Shown here piece by piece: positions 1 through 7,788 of a stretch of DNA of 64,000 bases. The DNA lies in NCBI GenBank assembly GCA_017409345.1, contig JAFQSX010000011.1, forward strand, positions 1-64,000, in the 5' to 3' direction. The stretch is from Muribaculaceae bacterium. Its GTDB lineage: Bacteria > Bacteroidota > Bacteroidia > Bacteroidales > Muribaculaceae. A model generated the notes under the pieces. The model saw only the letters and a program-made list of their open reading frames with translations, had not been told where the DNA came from and searched no databases. Each line of letters opens with the position of its first letter. Within the stretch, counting starts at the first letter, position 1. The position numbers were made by a program, and so were the translations under genes.

Positions 1-293
1 AACTCTCCTCTTGTTTTTCGCAGAAAAATAGGAGGAGTGGCTCAACGAGCCGAGGTGGTCAGTGTAATTTATAATTTCCATGCGTTAGCCATTGCCCACC
101 TTTTTTAGGGGGGCTGTCGCTTGCGACTGAGGGGTTAATATTTTTAGACAGAAGAACATAAAGACAAAAAATTATTTGAGGAAATATTCCTCTCCTGCCA
201 TTAGATTATGAATTATGAATTATGAATTAAATTTAACCACCTCCCGGCTTCGCCGTACTCCTCCTATCCACTACGTGGCAGGAGGAGAGTTTT
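1..293. repeat. MITE-like inverted-repeat element
   Basis: The two ends form an imperfect inverted repeat. Positions 1-59 and the reverse complement of about 237-293 share the blocks AACTCTCCTC, ATAGGAGGAGT and GAGGTGGT in the same order, with diverged spacers. The middle has no plausible gene. The left end may be cut by the window edge. It resembles a small non-autonomous element or a palindromic intergenic repeat; no transposase is present. Confidence 0.4.
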
Positions 294-347
294 GCCCTCA
301 TTGACTCTAGAGGCAATGCTCGGGCAAGCCTCGTTGAGCCCTTCGGG

Positions 348-382
348 GTTCATAATGCATAATTATTTTGCTTTTTATTTCT
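348..382 (+). repeat. 35-bp interspersed repeat, copy 1
   Basis: This 35-bp stretch is the exact reverse complement of 13440-13474. It is preceded by CGTTGAGCCCTTCGGGG, and a related motif (reverse orientation) lies near copy 2 at about 13365-13390, so both loci carry a shuffled set of the same repeat modules. No coding function is seen. Confidence 0.7.
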
Positions 383-479
383 GGCATAATGCTTTGAGTA
401 AAGACATTGCCAAAAATCCCGACCCCATAACTCCATTTTATGTTATAATAATACTTACCAATATTTCGTTATATATTAT

Positions 480-1424
480 ATGGCATCAAAGGCTCAAATA
501 ACGATTATCATACCTGTTTACAATCGAGGAGAAATTGTAAAACGAACTCTTGACTCGGTTGCAAATCAATCATTGCGTCCACTTGATGTGATATTGGTTG
601 ATAACAACTCTACCGACAACACCCTTGAGACTCTTATGGAGTGGAAGAAGAAGGTTGAAACAGATGATTTTCACGTACACGTATTAAGCGAAAACTCTCC
701 GGGTGCCGCTATTGCCCGTAATCGGGGATTTAAAGAAGTCACGACTCCTTATACAATGTTTTTCGACTCTGACGACATTATGGCACCCAATCATGCAAAA
801 CGGGCTATTGATGCATTTGCTAAAAATCCGGAACCGGATGTCGTTGGGTGGGATATTGATGTAGAGACACTCAATGGGGATACCACACAATATCGTTTCT
901 GCGATAAGAATGCATTATATAATCACATATTCCATGCCACATTTGCAACCCAACGATTTGCGGCTCGCACCGAATTATTCAGGAATGTAGGAGGATGGAA
1001 TGAGCAACTACTCGGATGGGATGACTATGAATATGGAGTGAGAATACTTTTAAGCAACCCCAAAATCAAGAAACTGACCGGCGCCCCAACCGTAAAAGTA
1101 ATACTTCAATCACAATCTATCACAGGCACATGTTTTTCATCTCGCCCTCACGAATGGGAAACTGCACTTAATATCATAGACCAAACATTAATTTCAAATC
1201 ACCGACAAGACATGTTGAAATATATTGATGTGCGTCGAGCCATTCTTGCCGGGTTTTATCAACGGGAAGGAGACAACAAAAATGCCAAGCGATTACTTAG
1301 CGAGGTTTTATCTCGCAGTGGTTGGTATCGCAAATTGATAATGAAACTATTTTACGACATCATACGCAAAGGTGGTCGAGGCATAGCACTATTGGCTCGT
1401 CCATTGCTTTGCATTTCAAAATAA
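480..1424 (+). CDS. Family 2 glycosyltransferase (GT-A)
   Basis: A 314-residue GT2-type transferase that likely adds a sugar to a surface glycan from a nucleotide-sugar donor. The N-terminal nucleotide-binding strand reads IIIPVYNRGE (about residues 8-17), followed by VDNNSTDN (about 39-47) and the metal-binding DxD-like FFDSDDIM (about 95-102). GWDDYEYGVR near residue 180 fits the acceptor-side acid region. There is no signal peptide or clear membrane segment, so it is probably cytoplasmic. It is the first of three tightly packed glycosyltransferase genes; the next starts 4 nt downstream. Acceptor and donor cannot be told from sequence. Confidence 0.88.
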   Translation: MASKAQITIIIPVYNRGEIVKRTLDSVANQSLRPLDVILVDNNSTDNTLETLMEWKKKVETDDFHVHVLSENSPGAAIARNRGFKEVTTPYTMFFDSDDIMAPNHAKRAIDAFAKNPEPDVVGWDIDVETLNGDTTQYRFCDKNALYNHIFHATFATQRFAARTELFRNVGGWNEQLLGWDDYEYGVRILLSNPKIKKLTGAPTVKVILQSQSITGTCFSSRPHEWETALNIIDQTLISNHRQDMLKYIDVRRAILAGFYQREGDNKNAKRLLSEVLSRSGWYRKLIMKLFYDIIRKGGRGIALLARPLLCISK

Positions 1425-1428
1425 AGTC

Positions 1429-2535
1429 ATGAGAATACTATTTTTAGGAGATGCAAGTAATTATCATAACACCCTTGCCAAAGCAGTAGCAAGTATGGGG
1501 CATGATGTCACTATTGCTTCACATGGCTCTTATTGGATGAACACAGGTCGAGATATTGACATTTCTCGTCCTTGCAAAGGAAAACTTGGAGGGGCTTTAC
1601 TATGGGTTAAACTCAACACATCACTACGCAATAGTTTCAAGGGATATGATGTGGTGCAAATAAGTAATCCCATTTTCCTAAGTTTACGTCCTCATCGCAT
1701 TCGTAAAATATTTGACCGACTAAAACGTGACAACGGCAATATATTTCTTACTGCACTAGAAACAGATAGTTATTTTGTTGAGTTGTGTTGCATGCCACAT
1801 TCTCCACTGCGATATAGCGAATGGCAAATAAATGATAAACCAGGTCCTATTATCGGGCAGAAAGAAGATTGGCTTCAACCGGTGCTAACTGACCATTGTC
1901 AATATGTTTATGATAATATTGATGGCGCTATCTCGGCTCTTTATGAGTATGATCTTTCCATAAAGCGCATATTGGACGTCAATAAATGCGCATACGGTGG
2001 TCTTCCTATTGACACCAACGCAATCACACCTCATTACATTGATTATCCCCCTGAAAAAGTCTCTTTATTTCTAGGAAGACATCGCAATCGCAAAGCCGAA
2101 AAAGGGACCGACGTCATTGAAAGAGTTGCAAAGGCTGTTGTTGAAAGACATCCCGATCGTTGCAAATTGGATATCGTTGAGGACCTTCCCTATAAAGAGT
2201 ATCTCACTCGCTTGCGCAATGCTCATGTGGTGCTTGACCAACTTTATTCATACACTCCTGCCACAAATGCGCTCCTCGCAATGGCAATGGGTCTTAACAC
2301 CTTATCGGGTGGAGAGGAAGAGTTTTATGAATTTATTGGAGAAAAAGAATTGCACCCTATCATCAATGCAACTCCAAATGAGGAGGCGCTATTCAACACG
2401 ATTGAGGATGTAGTTTTAAATCCCGAATTAATAGTAAAACGTAGCCACGAAGGTCGAAAATTCGTAGAAAAACATCATAATCACAAGATTGTTGCACAAC
2501 GATTCATTGATTTTTGGGAAAAGAATATAAAATAA
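1429..2535 (+). CDS. GT-B fold glycosyltransferase
   Basis: A 368-residue protein with a Rossmann-like start (RILFLGDASNYHNTLAKA) and a second nucleotide-binding half beginning near VSLFLGRHRNRKAEKGTD (about residues 210-230), as in group 1/GT4-like GT-B enzymes. A C-terminal region with ATNALLAMAMG and a Gly-Glu-rich loop (SGGEEEFYEF) is where these enzymes bind the donor. No signal peptide. It lies between two GT2 genes and its stop overlaps the start of the next gene, so the three are probably translated as a unit for one glycan. Exact family is uncertain. Confidence 0.75.
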   Translation: MRILFLGDASNYHNTLAKAVASMGHDVTIASHGSYWMNTGRDIDISRPCKGKLGGALLWVKLNTSLRNSFKGYDVVQISNPIFLSLRPHRIRKIFDRLKRDNGNIFLTALETDSYFVELCCMPHSPLRYSEWQINDKPGPIIGQKEDWLQPVLTDHCQYVYDNIDGAISALYEYDLSIKRILDVNKCAYGGLPIDTNAITPHYIDYPPEKVSLFLGRHRNRKAEKGTDVIERVAKAVVERHPDRCKLDIVEDLPYKEYLTRLRNAHVVLDQLYSYTPATNALLAMAMGLNTLSGGEEEFYEFIGEKELHPIINATPNEEALFNTIEDVVLNPELIVKRSHEGRKFVEKHHNHKIVAQRFIDFWEKNIK

Positions 2536-3326
2536 TGGGTATGACACTTGAAGTTTTGATATGCACTTATGGCAACGATGGAATTGACCGAGTAGCAAAT
2601 ATGAATCTTCCACAGGTTGATAATGTGAAATATCTCATATCGTGGCAAACCGAAGGATTTGATTTCTTAACTCCCAACGAATTACATCGCAAAGACATTA
2701 AGATAGTAACATCGCGACAAAAAGGGCTGAGCAACAATCGCAACCATGCTATAGAAAAAGCATCGGGCGATATATGCCTCATTGCTGATGATGATCTAAC
2801 CTATACACACGATCAACTCAAGGCTATCATCCACACATTTGAAAACAATCCCAATATAGATTTCGCTCTTTTTAAATATAGTGGTGGCGATTTGAAATCG
2901 TATCCTAGTTATGAATTTGATCTAAAAAAAGAGCCTAAAGGATATTATATCACATCTTTTGAAATTGCTTTTCGTCGCACAAGTGTTGACTCCTCATTAC
3001 GATTTGACTCACGATTGGGCGTCGGGACATCTATGCCAGCAGGAGAAGAGGCTATATTTATTTATCAAGCACTAAAAAAAGGTTTAAATTGCCGATTTTT
3101 CCCGATCACAATCACACATCATGCCGAGTTAACAACCGGCTCTCGAACCCCTACTCCGGGAGTATTACAAGCCAATGGGGTTGTAGTCGCAGTAAAGTAT
3201 GGTTTATTGGGATTATTACGTCTCCCTATTATTGCATGGCGACATCACAAGCAAGGAGAAGAAAAATTTTTTCCCGCAGTGCACAACCTCTTAAAAGGGT
3301 ACATCTACGGGAAAAAGAACTTTTAG
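2535..3326 (+). CDS. Family 2 glycosyltransferase
   Basis: About 263 residues. LEVLICTYGNDG opens the nucleotide-binding domain, KGLSNNRNHAIEKA follows, and IADDDLTY (about residues 82-89 from this start) is the metal-binding acidic motif. I chose the ATG at 2535 because it overlaps the upstream stop (TAATG), a common coupling arrangement; an in-frame ATG at 2514 lies inside the upstream gene, and 2541 is another option. It is the last gene of the glycosyltransferase trio and converges on the minus-strand prfB operon. Specificity is unknown. Confidence 0.8.
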   Translation: MGMTLEVLICTYGNDGIDRVANMNLPQVDNVKYLISWQTEGFDFLTPNELHRKDIKIVTSRQKGLSNNRNHAIEKASGDICLIADDDLTYTHDQLKAIIHTFENNPNIDFALFKYSGGDLKSYPSYEFDLKKEPKGYYITSFEIAFRRTSVDSSLRFDSRLGVGTSMPAGEEAIFIYQALKKGLNCRFFPITITHHAELTTGSRTPTPGVLQANGVVVAVKYGLLGLLRLPIIAWRHHKQGEEKFFPAVHNLLKGYIYGKKNF

Positions 3327-3340
3327 TATTATAAAAGAAA

Positions 3341-4435
3341 TTACAAATATTTCTTTACAGCCTTATCTAGTTTTGACAAATCGTCAACGCGTTCAACCAA
3401 TTCGCCTTTACCATTTATGATAAACGATGTGGGAAGATTGCTCACATTATAATTCATTAGATTTTTTGCGCCATCGATTTTAGAGTTATATACCGTAATC
3501 CATGGCAAGTTTTCGGCCGATTCTTTCCACAACAACTCGCTCTCGTCAACCGACACTTGATAAATCTCAAGTCCGGCATCTTTATTTGCCTCGTATATCT
3601 TATTTAAATGCACATTAAACGCAGGAGACTGCTCATTTGCATACAATGTAAAGTTCAAGATTGTAACATTTGCTTTTGATGCTACATCTTTCAAACTATG
3701 TAATTTACCTTTATTGTCATATAATCTTATATCAAACAATGCCGTTTGAGCCACTTGAATTGTGTCACCTTCACCCACTGTTGCTACACGACGATTTTCG
3801 ATAAACAATTGTTTTAATGATGCAGTGCGAGGGTCGTTAGGGCGTTGTTGTGCAAATTTATTAGCAACTGCTCCAATAATACGAATATCTTTTTTATTTG
3901 TAGCATCAAATATAGAAGTATTTCCTACTCGTTTATTTATGATGTAATACGAAATAAGACCAACGTTATCACCAAGAATCATCCCGGATAGTTCGCGCTT
4001 GAGAACTGAATCGGCAGCAAGAGCCTTCTCTCCACCTTTAGCCACTACTGCAGCAATCTTTTGATCGATAGTCATCATCATTTCGGCCGACACACTACCC
4101 GACAATAGATAAGCCGAGTCTAATGCCGAAGCATAACCTTCATATTTAACCGTTTCAATACTATCAATCGGGAAATAAACGCTCTTCCCGTTGGCCTTCA
4201 AACGAAATATTTCGGGATATCCTACGATAGGTTGTTGAAACTCAAAATCGCCACTTTCATCGAGCAACACTGAATCCAATACATACCACCCATTTACCCC
4301 GGGAGCCTCCAACAGGAGCATTGTTGAATCCGCACCCTCAATTTTACCTTTTATTGACCAATTATCACTATTGCCACAATTACAAAACATAATCGCAACA
4401 AAAGCACTCATAACTATTGATATATACTTTTTCAT
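3341..4435 (-). CDS. Thioredoxin-fold lipoprotein lacking CXXC (DUF4369-type)
   Basis: A 364-residue exported protein. It starts with a lipoprotein-like signal (KKYISIVMSAFVAIMFCNC), then a beta-rich N-terminal region (WSIKGKIEGADSTMLLLE) typical of DUF4369, and a C-terminal thioredoxin-like domain with the cis-Pro segment NLPTSFIINGKGE. The usual WCxxC active site is replaced: the equivalent strand reads NFTLYANEQSPAFN with no cysteine, so it is unlikely to be a disulfide oxidoreductase. It is the last gene of a minus-strand run after prfB and argB, starting 7 nt past argB. Its role is unknown; binding or scaffolding is possible. Confidence 0.75.
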   Translation of the reverse strand: MKKYISIVMSAFVAIMFCNCGNSDNWSIKGKIEGADSTMLLLEAPGVNGWYVLDSVLLDESGDFEFQQPIVGYPEIFRLKANGKSVYFPIDSIETVKYEGYASALDSAYLLSGSVSAEMMMTIDQKIAAVVAKGGEKALAADSVLKRELSGMILGDNVGLISYYIINKRVGNTSIFDATNKKDIRIIGAVANKFAQQRPNDPRTASLKQLFIENRRVATVGEGDTIQVAQTALFDIRLYDNKGKLHSLKDVASKANVTILNFTLYANEQSPAFNVHLNKIYEANKDAGLEIYQVSVDESELLWKESAENLPWITVYNSKIDGAKNLMNYNVSNLPTSFIINGKGELVERVDDLSKLDKAVKKYL

Positions 4436-4442
4436 ATTTTAA

Positions 4443-5222
4443 TCATTTATTAACCAGATGGCTACCTTTACTCAAATCATTAAGTGCCGAAGCCTTTGTT
4501 ATTATAACTTCACTCACACCGGCATCAATAGCAGCAAAAGCATTATCAAGTTTAGGAATCATACCCCCATTAACAATGCCCTGCTCAAGCAGTTCCGAAT
4601 ATGTCGCACGATTTATTTCGGCTATCACCGATTCATCATCATTTTCATCACGAAGCACGCCGGCTTTTTCAAAACAAAACACTAAATGCACATCAAAAAT
4701 CGAAGCCAATCCTTTGGCACATTCTCCTGCCATAGTATCGGCATTGGTGTTAAGCATATTTCCCTTTCCATCGTGAGTGAGAGGTGCTATAACGGGAACA
4801 ACTCCCGATTTCAACAATGTTGCCAATGCTTTGCCGTCAACACGTTTCACATCTCCAACCCAACCATAATCAACAGTTTTTACGGGGCGACGGTCACTGA
4901 GGATAATATTCATATCGGCACCGGTCATACCCATTGCGTTTACACTATGACTTTGCAATCCGGCAACAATATTTTTATTGACCAAGCCTCCATATACCAT
5001 TGTTACCACTTGTAGCATTTCGGTATCGGTGATGCGACGACCATCGACCATTTTTGTCTCAATGCCTAATTGTGCTGCCACACGAGTAGCAGAGCGACCG
5101 CCTCCATGCACAAGCATTTTATATCCTTCAATAGTGGAAAAATCACGAAGCAACGCCGCAAGAGTTTCGGGCTCTTCAACAATCTTTCCTCCTACTTTTA
5201 TTATCGTTAGTCTTTCTTTCAT
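4443..5222 (-). CDS. argB: Acetylglutamate kinase (ArgB)
   Basis: A 259-residue amino-acid kinase that phosphorylates N-acylated glutamate in arginine biosynthesis. Motifs visible: KVGGKIVEEP (phosphate-binding Lys and Gly loop near the N-terminus), LVHGGGRSAT, GMTGADMNII, NTNADTMAGECAKGL and NGGMIPKLDNA near the C-terminus. Length matches the family. Some Bacteroidetes use N-succinyl rather than N-acetyl intermediates, so the acyl group is not certain. Start is set at 5222 (MKERLTI); an ATG 9 nt upstream is also in frame. It follows prfB by 11 nt, so it is probably cotranscribed. An ArgE-type M20 hydrolase lies just beyond prfB. Confidence 0.92.
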   Translation of the reverse strand: MKERLTIIKVGGKIVEEPETLAALLRDFSTIEGYKMLVHGGGRSATRVAAQLGIETKMVDGRRITDTEMLQVVTMVYGGLVNKNIVAGLQSHSVNAMGMTGADMNIILSDRRPVKTVDYGWVGDVKRVDGKALATLLKSGVVPVIAPLTHDGKGNMLNTNADTMAGECAKGLASIFDVHLVFCFEKAGVLRDENDDESVIAEINRATYSELLEQGIVNGGMIPKLDNAFAAIDAGVSEVIITKASALNDLSKGSHLVNK

Positions 5223-5233
5223 AATACACAAAA

Positions 5234-6359
5234 TTAAGCATTTTCAGCCTCGGTTGCTGCAAATTCCATGAGATAAGCCTTAATGAAATCATCAAGATCG
5301 CCATCCATTACACCATTCACATCAGAGGTTTGATAGTTAGTGCGGTGGTCTTTTACTCGACGGTCATCAAACACATAACTGCGTATTTGTGAGCCCCATT
5401 CGATTTTCATCTTGCTAGCCTCAACCTTAGCCTGCTCTTGAAGTCGGTGTTGCAATTCTTTGTCGTAAAGTATTGACTTCAATTGGCGCAAAGCGTTTTC
5501 TTTATTCTTTGGTTGGTCGCGAGTTTCGGTGTTTTCAATAAGAATTTCTTCTTTCTCACCGGTATAAGGGTCAGTGAATTGATAGCGTAGTCGCACACCC
5601 GATTCAACCTTGTTCACATTCTGACCTCCGGCTCCACCACTTCGGAAAGTGTCCCACGACAATAATGCGGTTTCAACTTTTACCTCAATCGTATCATCGA
5701 CAAGAGGAGTGACAAATACAGAAGCAAACGAAGTCATGCGCTTACCTTGTGCATTATATGGCGACACTCGTACCAAACGATGCACCCCATTTTCGCTCTT
5801 GAGATAACCATAAGCAAAATCGCCTTCTACATTAATTGTGCATGATTTAATCCCGGCTTCATCACCTTCAAGAAGGTTGGCAATAGATGTTTTATATCCA
5901 CTTTTTTCACACCAACGAAGATACATGCGCATCAACATCGATGCCCAATCTTGACTCTCCGTACCACCGGCACCTGAGTTGATTTTCAACACCACTCCGA
6001 GCTTATCCTCTTCACGGCGCAACATATTGCGCAATTCGAGAGCCTCAAGTTTGGCTATTGCATCTTTATATAATTGATCTACTTCCTCTTCTGTCACAAG
6101 TTCTTCTTTATAGAAATCCCATGAAAGAGAAAGTTCGTCAACAATTTTTTCTACCTCTTTATATCCCTCAATCCATTGTTGAAGGTCTTTGATTTTTTTC
6201 ATTTGGATTTGCGCTTCCTTGGGGTGTTCCCAAAAGTCGGGCACATGTGTGCGCAATTCCTCTTCTTCTACTTGAATTAACTTACTATCGATGTCAAAGA
6301 TACCTCCTCAACGCCAACTTGCGTTCAACGGTCTCTTTTAGTTGTTCCTGTGTAATCAT
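5234..6359 (-). CDS. prfB: Peptide chain release factor 2, +1 programmed frameshift
   Basis: Release factor 2 reads UGA/UAA stops. The frame starting at the ATG at 6359 codes 21 residues and hits an in-frame TGA (6296-6294) in the context AGGAGGTATCTTTGAC. That is the classic RF2 recoding site: an SD-like AGGAGG just upstream of CTT TGA. A +1 shift at CTT continues at GAC (6295) into the long frame, giving about 374 residues. The GGQ loop is in SGGAGGQNVNK. The codon-recognition loop reads SPYNAQGKR where proteobacterial RF2 has SPF; I recall this variant from Bacteroidota. Level is probably autoregulated: low RF2 favours the shift. A TAACTTTG -7 motif lies upstream. Confidence 0.93.
6294..6311 (-). 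promoter_or_regulatory. RF2 +1 programmed frameshift site
   Basis: On the minus strand the sequence is AGGAGGTATCTTTGA. The SD-like hexamer sits three bases before the CTT slip codon, and the UGA is the weak stop. Zero frame upstream and +1 frame downstream join into one RF2 protein. The arrangement is nearly identical to that of E. coli prfB (known biology). Confidence 0.93.
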
Positions 6360-6404
6360 TTGTGTTTACTGGAAATTTATGTGTTAATAATTTATTTTAC
6401 GATG

Positions 6405-6412
6405 CAAAGTTA
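6405..6412 (-). promoter_or_regulatory. -7 promoter motif for prfB operon
   Basis: Minus-strand TAACTTTG lies about 45 nt upstream of the prfB ATG. It matches the Bacteroidota -7 consensus TAnnTTTG. No convincing -33 TTTG is seen at 19-21 bp. Confidence 0.5.
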
Positions 6413-6413
6413 C

Positions 6414-6447
6414 AAAAAAATCCCCGATTGACATAAGTCAACCGAGG
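6414..6447 (-). terminator. Intrinsic terminator after the M20 gene
   Basis: Read on the minus strand, arms CCTCGGTTGAC and GTCAATCGGGG form a stem with a few wobble pairs and a short loop, followed by a run of seven T. It separates the M20 gene from prfB. Confidence 0.75.
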
Positions 6448-6480
6448 CTATATATAAATCATTATTACTTATTATAGAAA

Positions 6481-7539
6481 CTATATAGTCAGACCATCTA
6501 AAATTTTTATATACAACTCAATCGCCTGGCGTATTTCATCAAGATATATAAATTCATCGGCAGTGTGTGAGCGCGACGAACTTCCGGGACCCAACTTCAA
6601 TGATTGCCACGGCATTAATGCTTGGTCACTCAACGTTGGTGAGCCAAATGGCTCTGCACCCAACATTTCCAATCGCTTAACAATAGAATGTGTGGGATTG
6701 ATTGATGAAGGATTAAGACGAGTGGAACGTGGTGTCAATTCACACTCAGGCACTGCTTGGCGAATCATCTCTAATGTTTCCACATTGGAATAAGCATCGG
6801 TTGAACGCACATCGGCCACTATTTTGCACTCATCGGGCACTACATTATGTTGTGTGCCGGCATTGATTTGTGTCACAGATATTTTCACGGGGCCCAATGT
6901 GGGCGACTCTTTCTCGAATTTAAGATTACGCAATGTGTCTATGACTGCAATTGTTTTATAAATAGCATTCACCCCCTCATTGCGTGCAGCATGTCCCGAC
7001 ACTCCTTTCACTACTCCATCAAGCACCATAAGCCCTTTTTCGGCAACTGCGGGCTGCATTTCTGTTGGCTCTCCAACAATAGCCACTGAAATAGGTGGCA
7101 ACATGGGTATCACCGACTCTATTCCATTTTTTCCACTCACCTCCTCTTCACACGAAGCGAGCATCACGATGTTATATTGTTGTGGACGATTACATAAATA
7201 CACAAAAGCTGCTAACAATGACACCAGTGGCCCTCCGGCATCATTGCTACCGAGCCCATAAAGCCGGCCTTCTTCCTCGGTGGGTGTAAATGGATCACGA
7301 CTCCACCCCGACACCGGTTTCACTGTGTCGATATGCGAATTTAACAACAACGTGGGCTTATTTATATCAAAATCGGGTGATAATGCCCACACATTATTTC
7401 CGTGTCGCTTTGGCTCAAATCCATTTGCACGAAAAAAGTCACTCACCACATCGGCTGCCGCATTTTCCTCTCGCGATACCGATGGAGTAGAAATGAGTTG
7501 TTTCAACAAATCAACCGATTTATAATATAATTCGTCCAT
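6481..7539 (-). CDS. argE: M20 family deacylase, probable acetylornithine deacetylase
   Basis: A 352-residue zinc-dependent M20 amidohydrolase. Metal-binding motifs: LLNSHIDTVKPV (His and Asp), GLGSNDAGGPL (bridging Asp) and ASCEEEVSGK (Glu-Glu), plus a lid domain around EKGLMVLDGVVKG. The length and proximity to argB support an ArgE role, removing the acyl group from N-acylornithine; a different acyl-amino-acid substrate is possible. Start is set at 7539 because a TAATTTTG -7 motif lies at 7574-7567, which rules out the longer in-frame start at 7602. The gene ends at a strong terminator. Confidence 0.8.
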   Translation of the reverse strand: MDELYYKSVDLLKQLISTPSVSREENAAADVVSDFFRANGFEPKRHGNNVWALSPDFDINKPTLLLNSHIDTVKPVSGWSRDPFTPTEEEGRLYGLGSNDAGGPLVSLLAAFVYLCNRPQQYNIVMLASCEEEVSGKNGIESVIPMLPPISVAIVGEPTEMQPAVAEKGLMVLDGVVKGVSGHAARNEGVNAIYKTIAVIDTLRNLKFEKESPTLGPVKISVTQINAGTQHNVVPDECKIVADVRSTDAYSNVETLEMIRQAVPECELTPRSTRLNPSSINPTHSIVKRLEMLGAEPFGSPTLSDQALMPWQSLKLGPGSSSRSHTADEFIYLDEIRQAIELYIKILDGLTI

Positions 7540-7566
7540 ATCGTAACTATTATTTTCTTTATGATG

Positions 7567-7574
7567 CAAAATTA
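7567..7574 (-). promoter_or_regulatory. -7 promoter motif for the M20 gene
   Basis: Minus-strand TAATTTTG, 28 nt before the chosen ATG. It matches TAnnTTTG. No clear -33 element. Confidence 0.5.
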
Positions 7575-7724
7575 AGCCATTTTTTTGCATTATCCTCATC
7601 ACTAACCAATTTTAATCACTCTTCGACTTGTTTTTGGTCATTTTTTTACCTTTATTGCACACTTTTTCGGGTTTTGTGCCACTTCACAATCTTTGTTAAA
7701 CTAATTTCAATTTAAGTCGCCAAA

Positions 7725-7756
7725 TTCGCATATATGAATAAATATACCTACCTTTG
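7725..7756 (+). promoter_or_regulatory. Promoter for the acyl-CoA synthetase gene
   Basis: TACCTTTG at 7749-7756 matches TAnnTTTG. TTCG at 7725-7728 is 20 bp upstream, where a -33 TTTG is expected, one base off consensus. Confidence 0.6.
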
Positions 7757-7788
7757 CACCGTTTTTTATTTCGAACAATACTAAGATT

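Noticed and set aside
292..501. A 69-codon frame before the first glycosyltransferase
   Set aside because: It runs through repeat DNA, has low-complexity composition and no family signal, and overlaps the start of the real gene.
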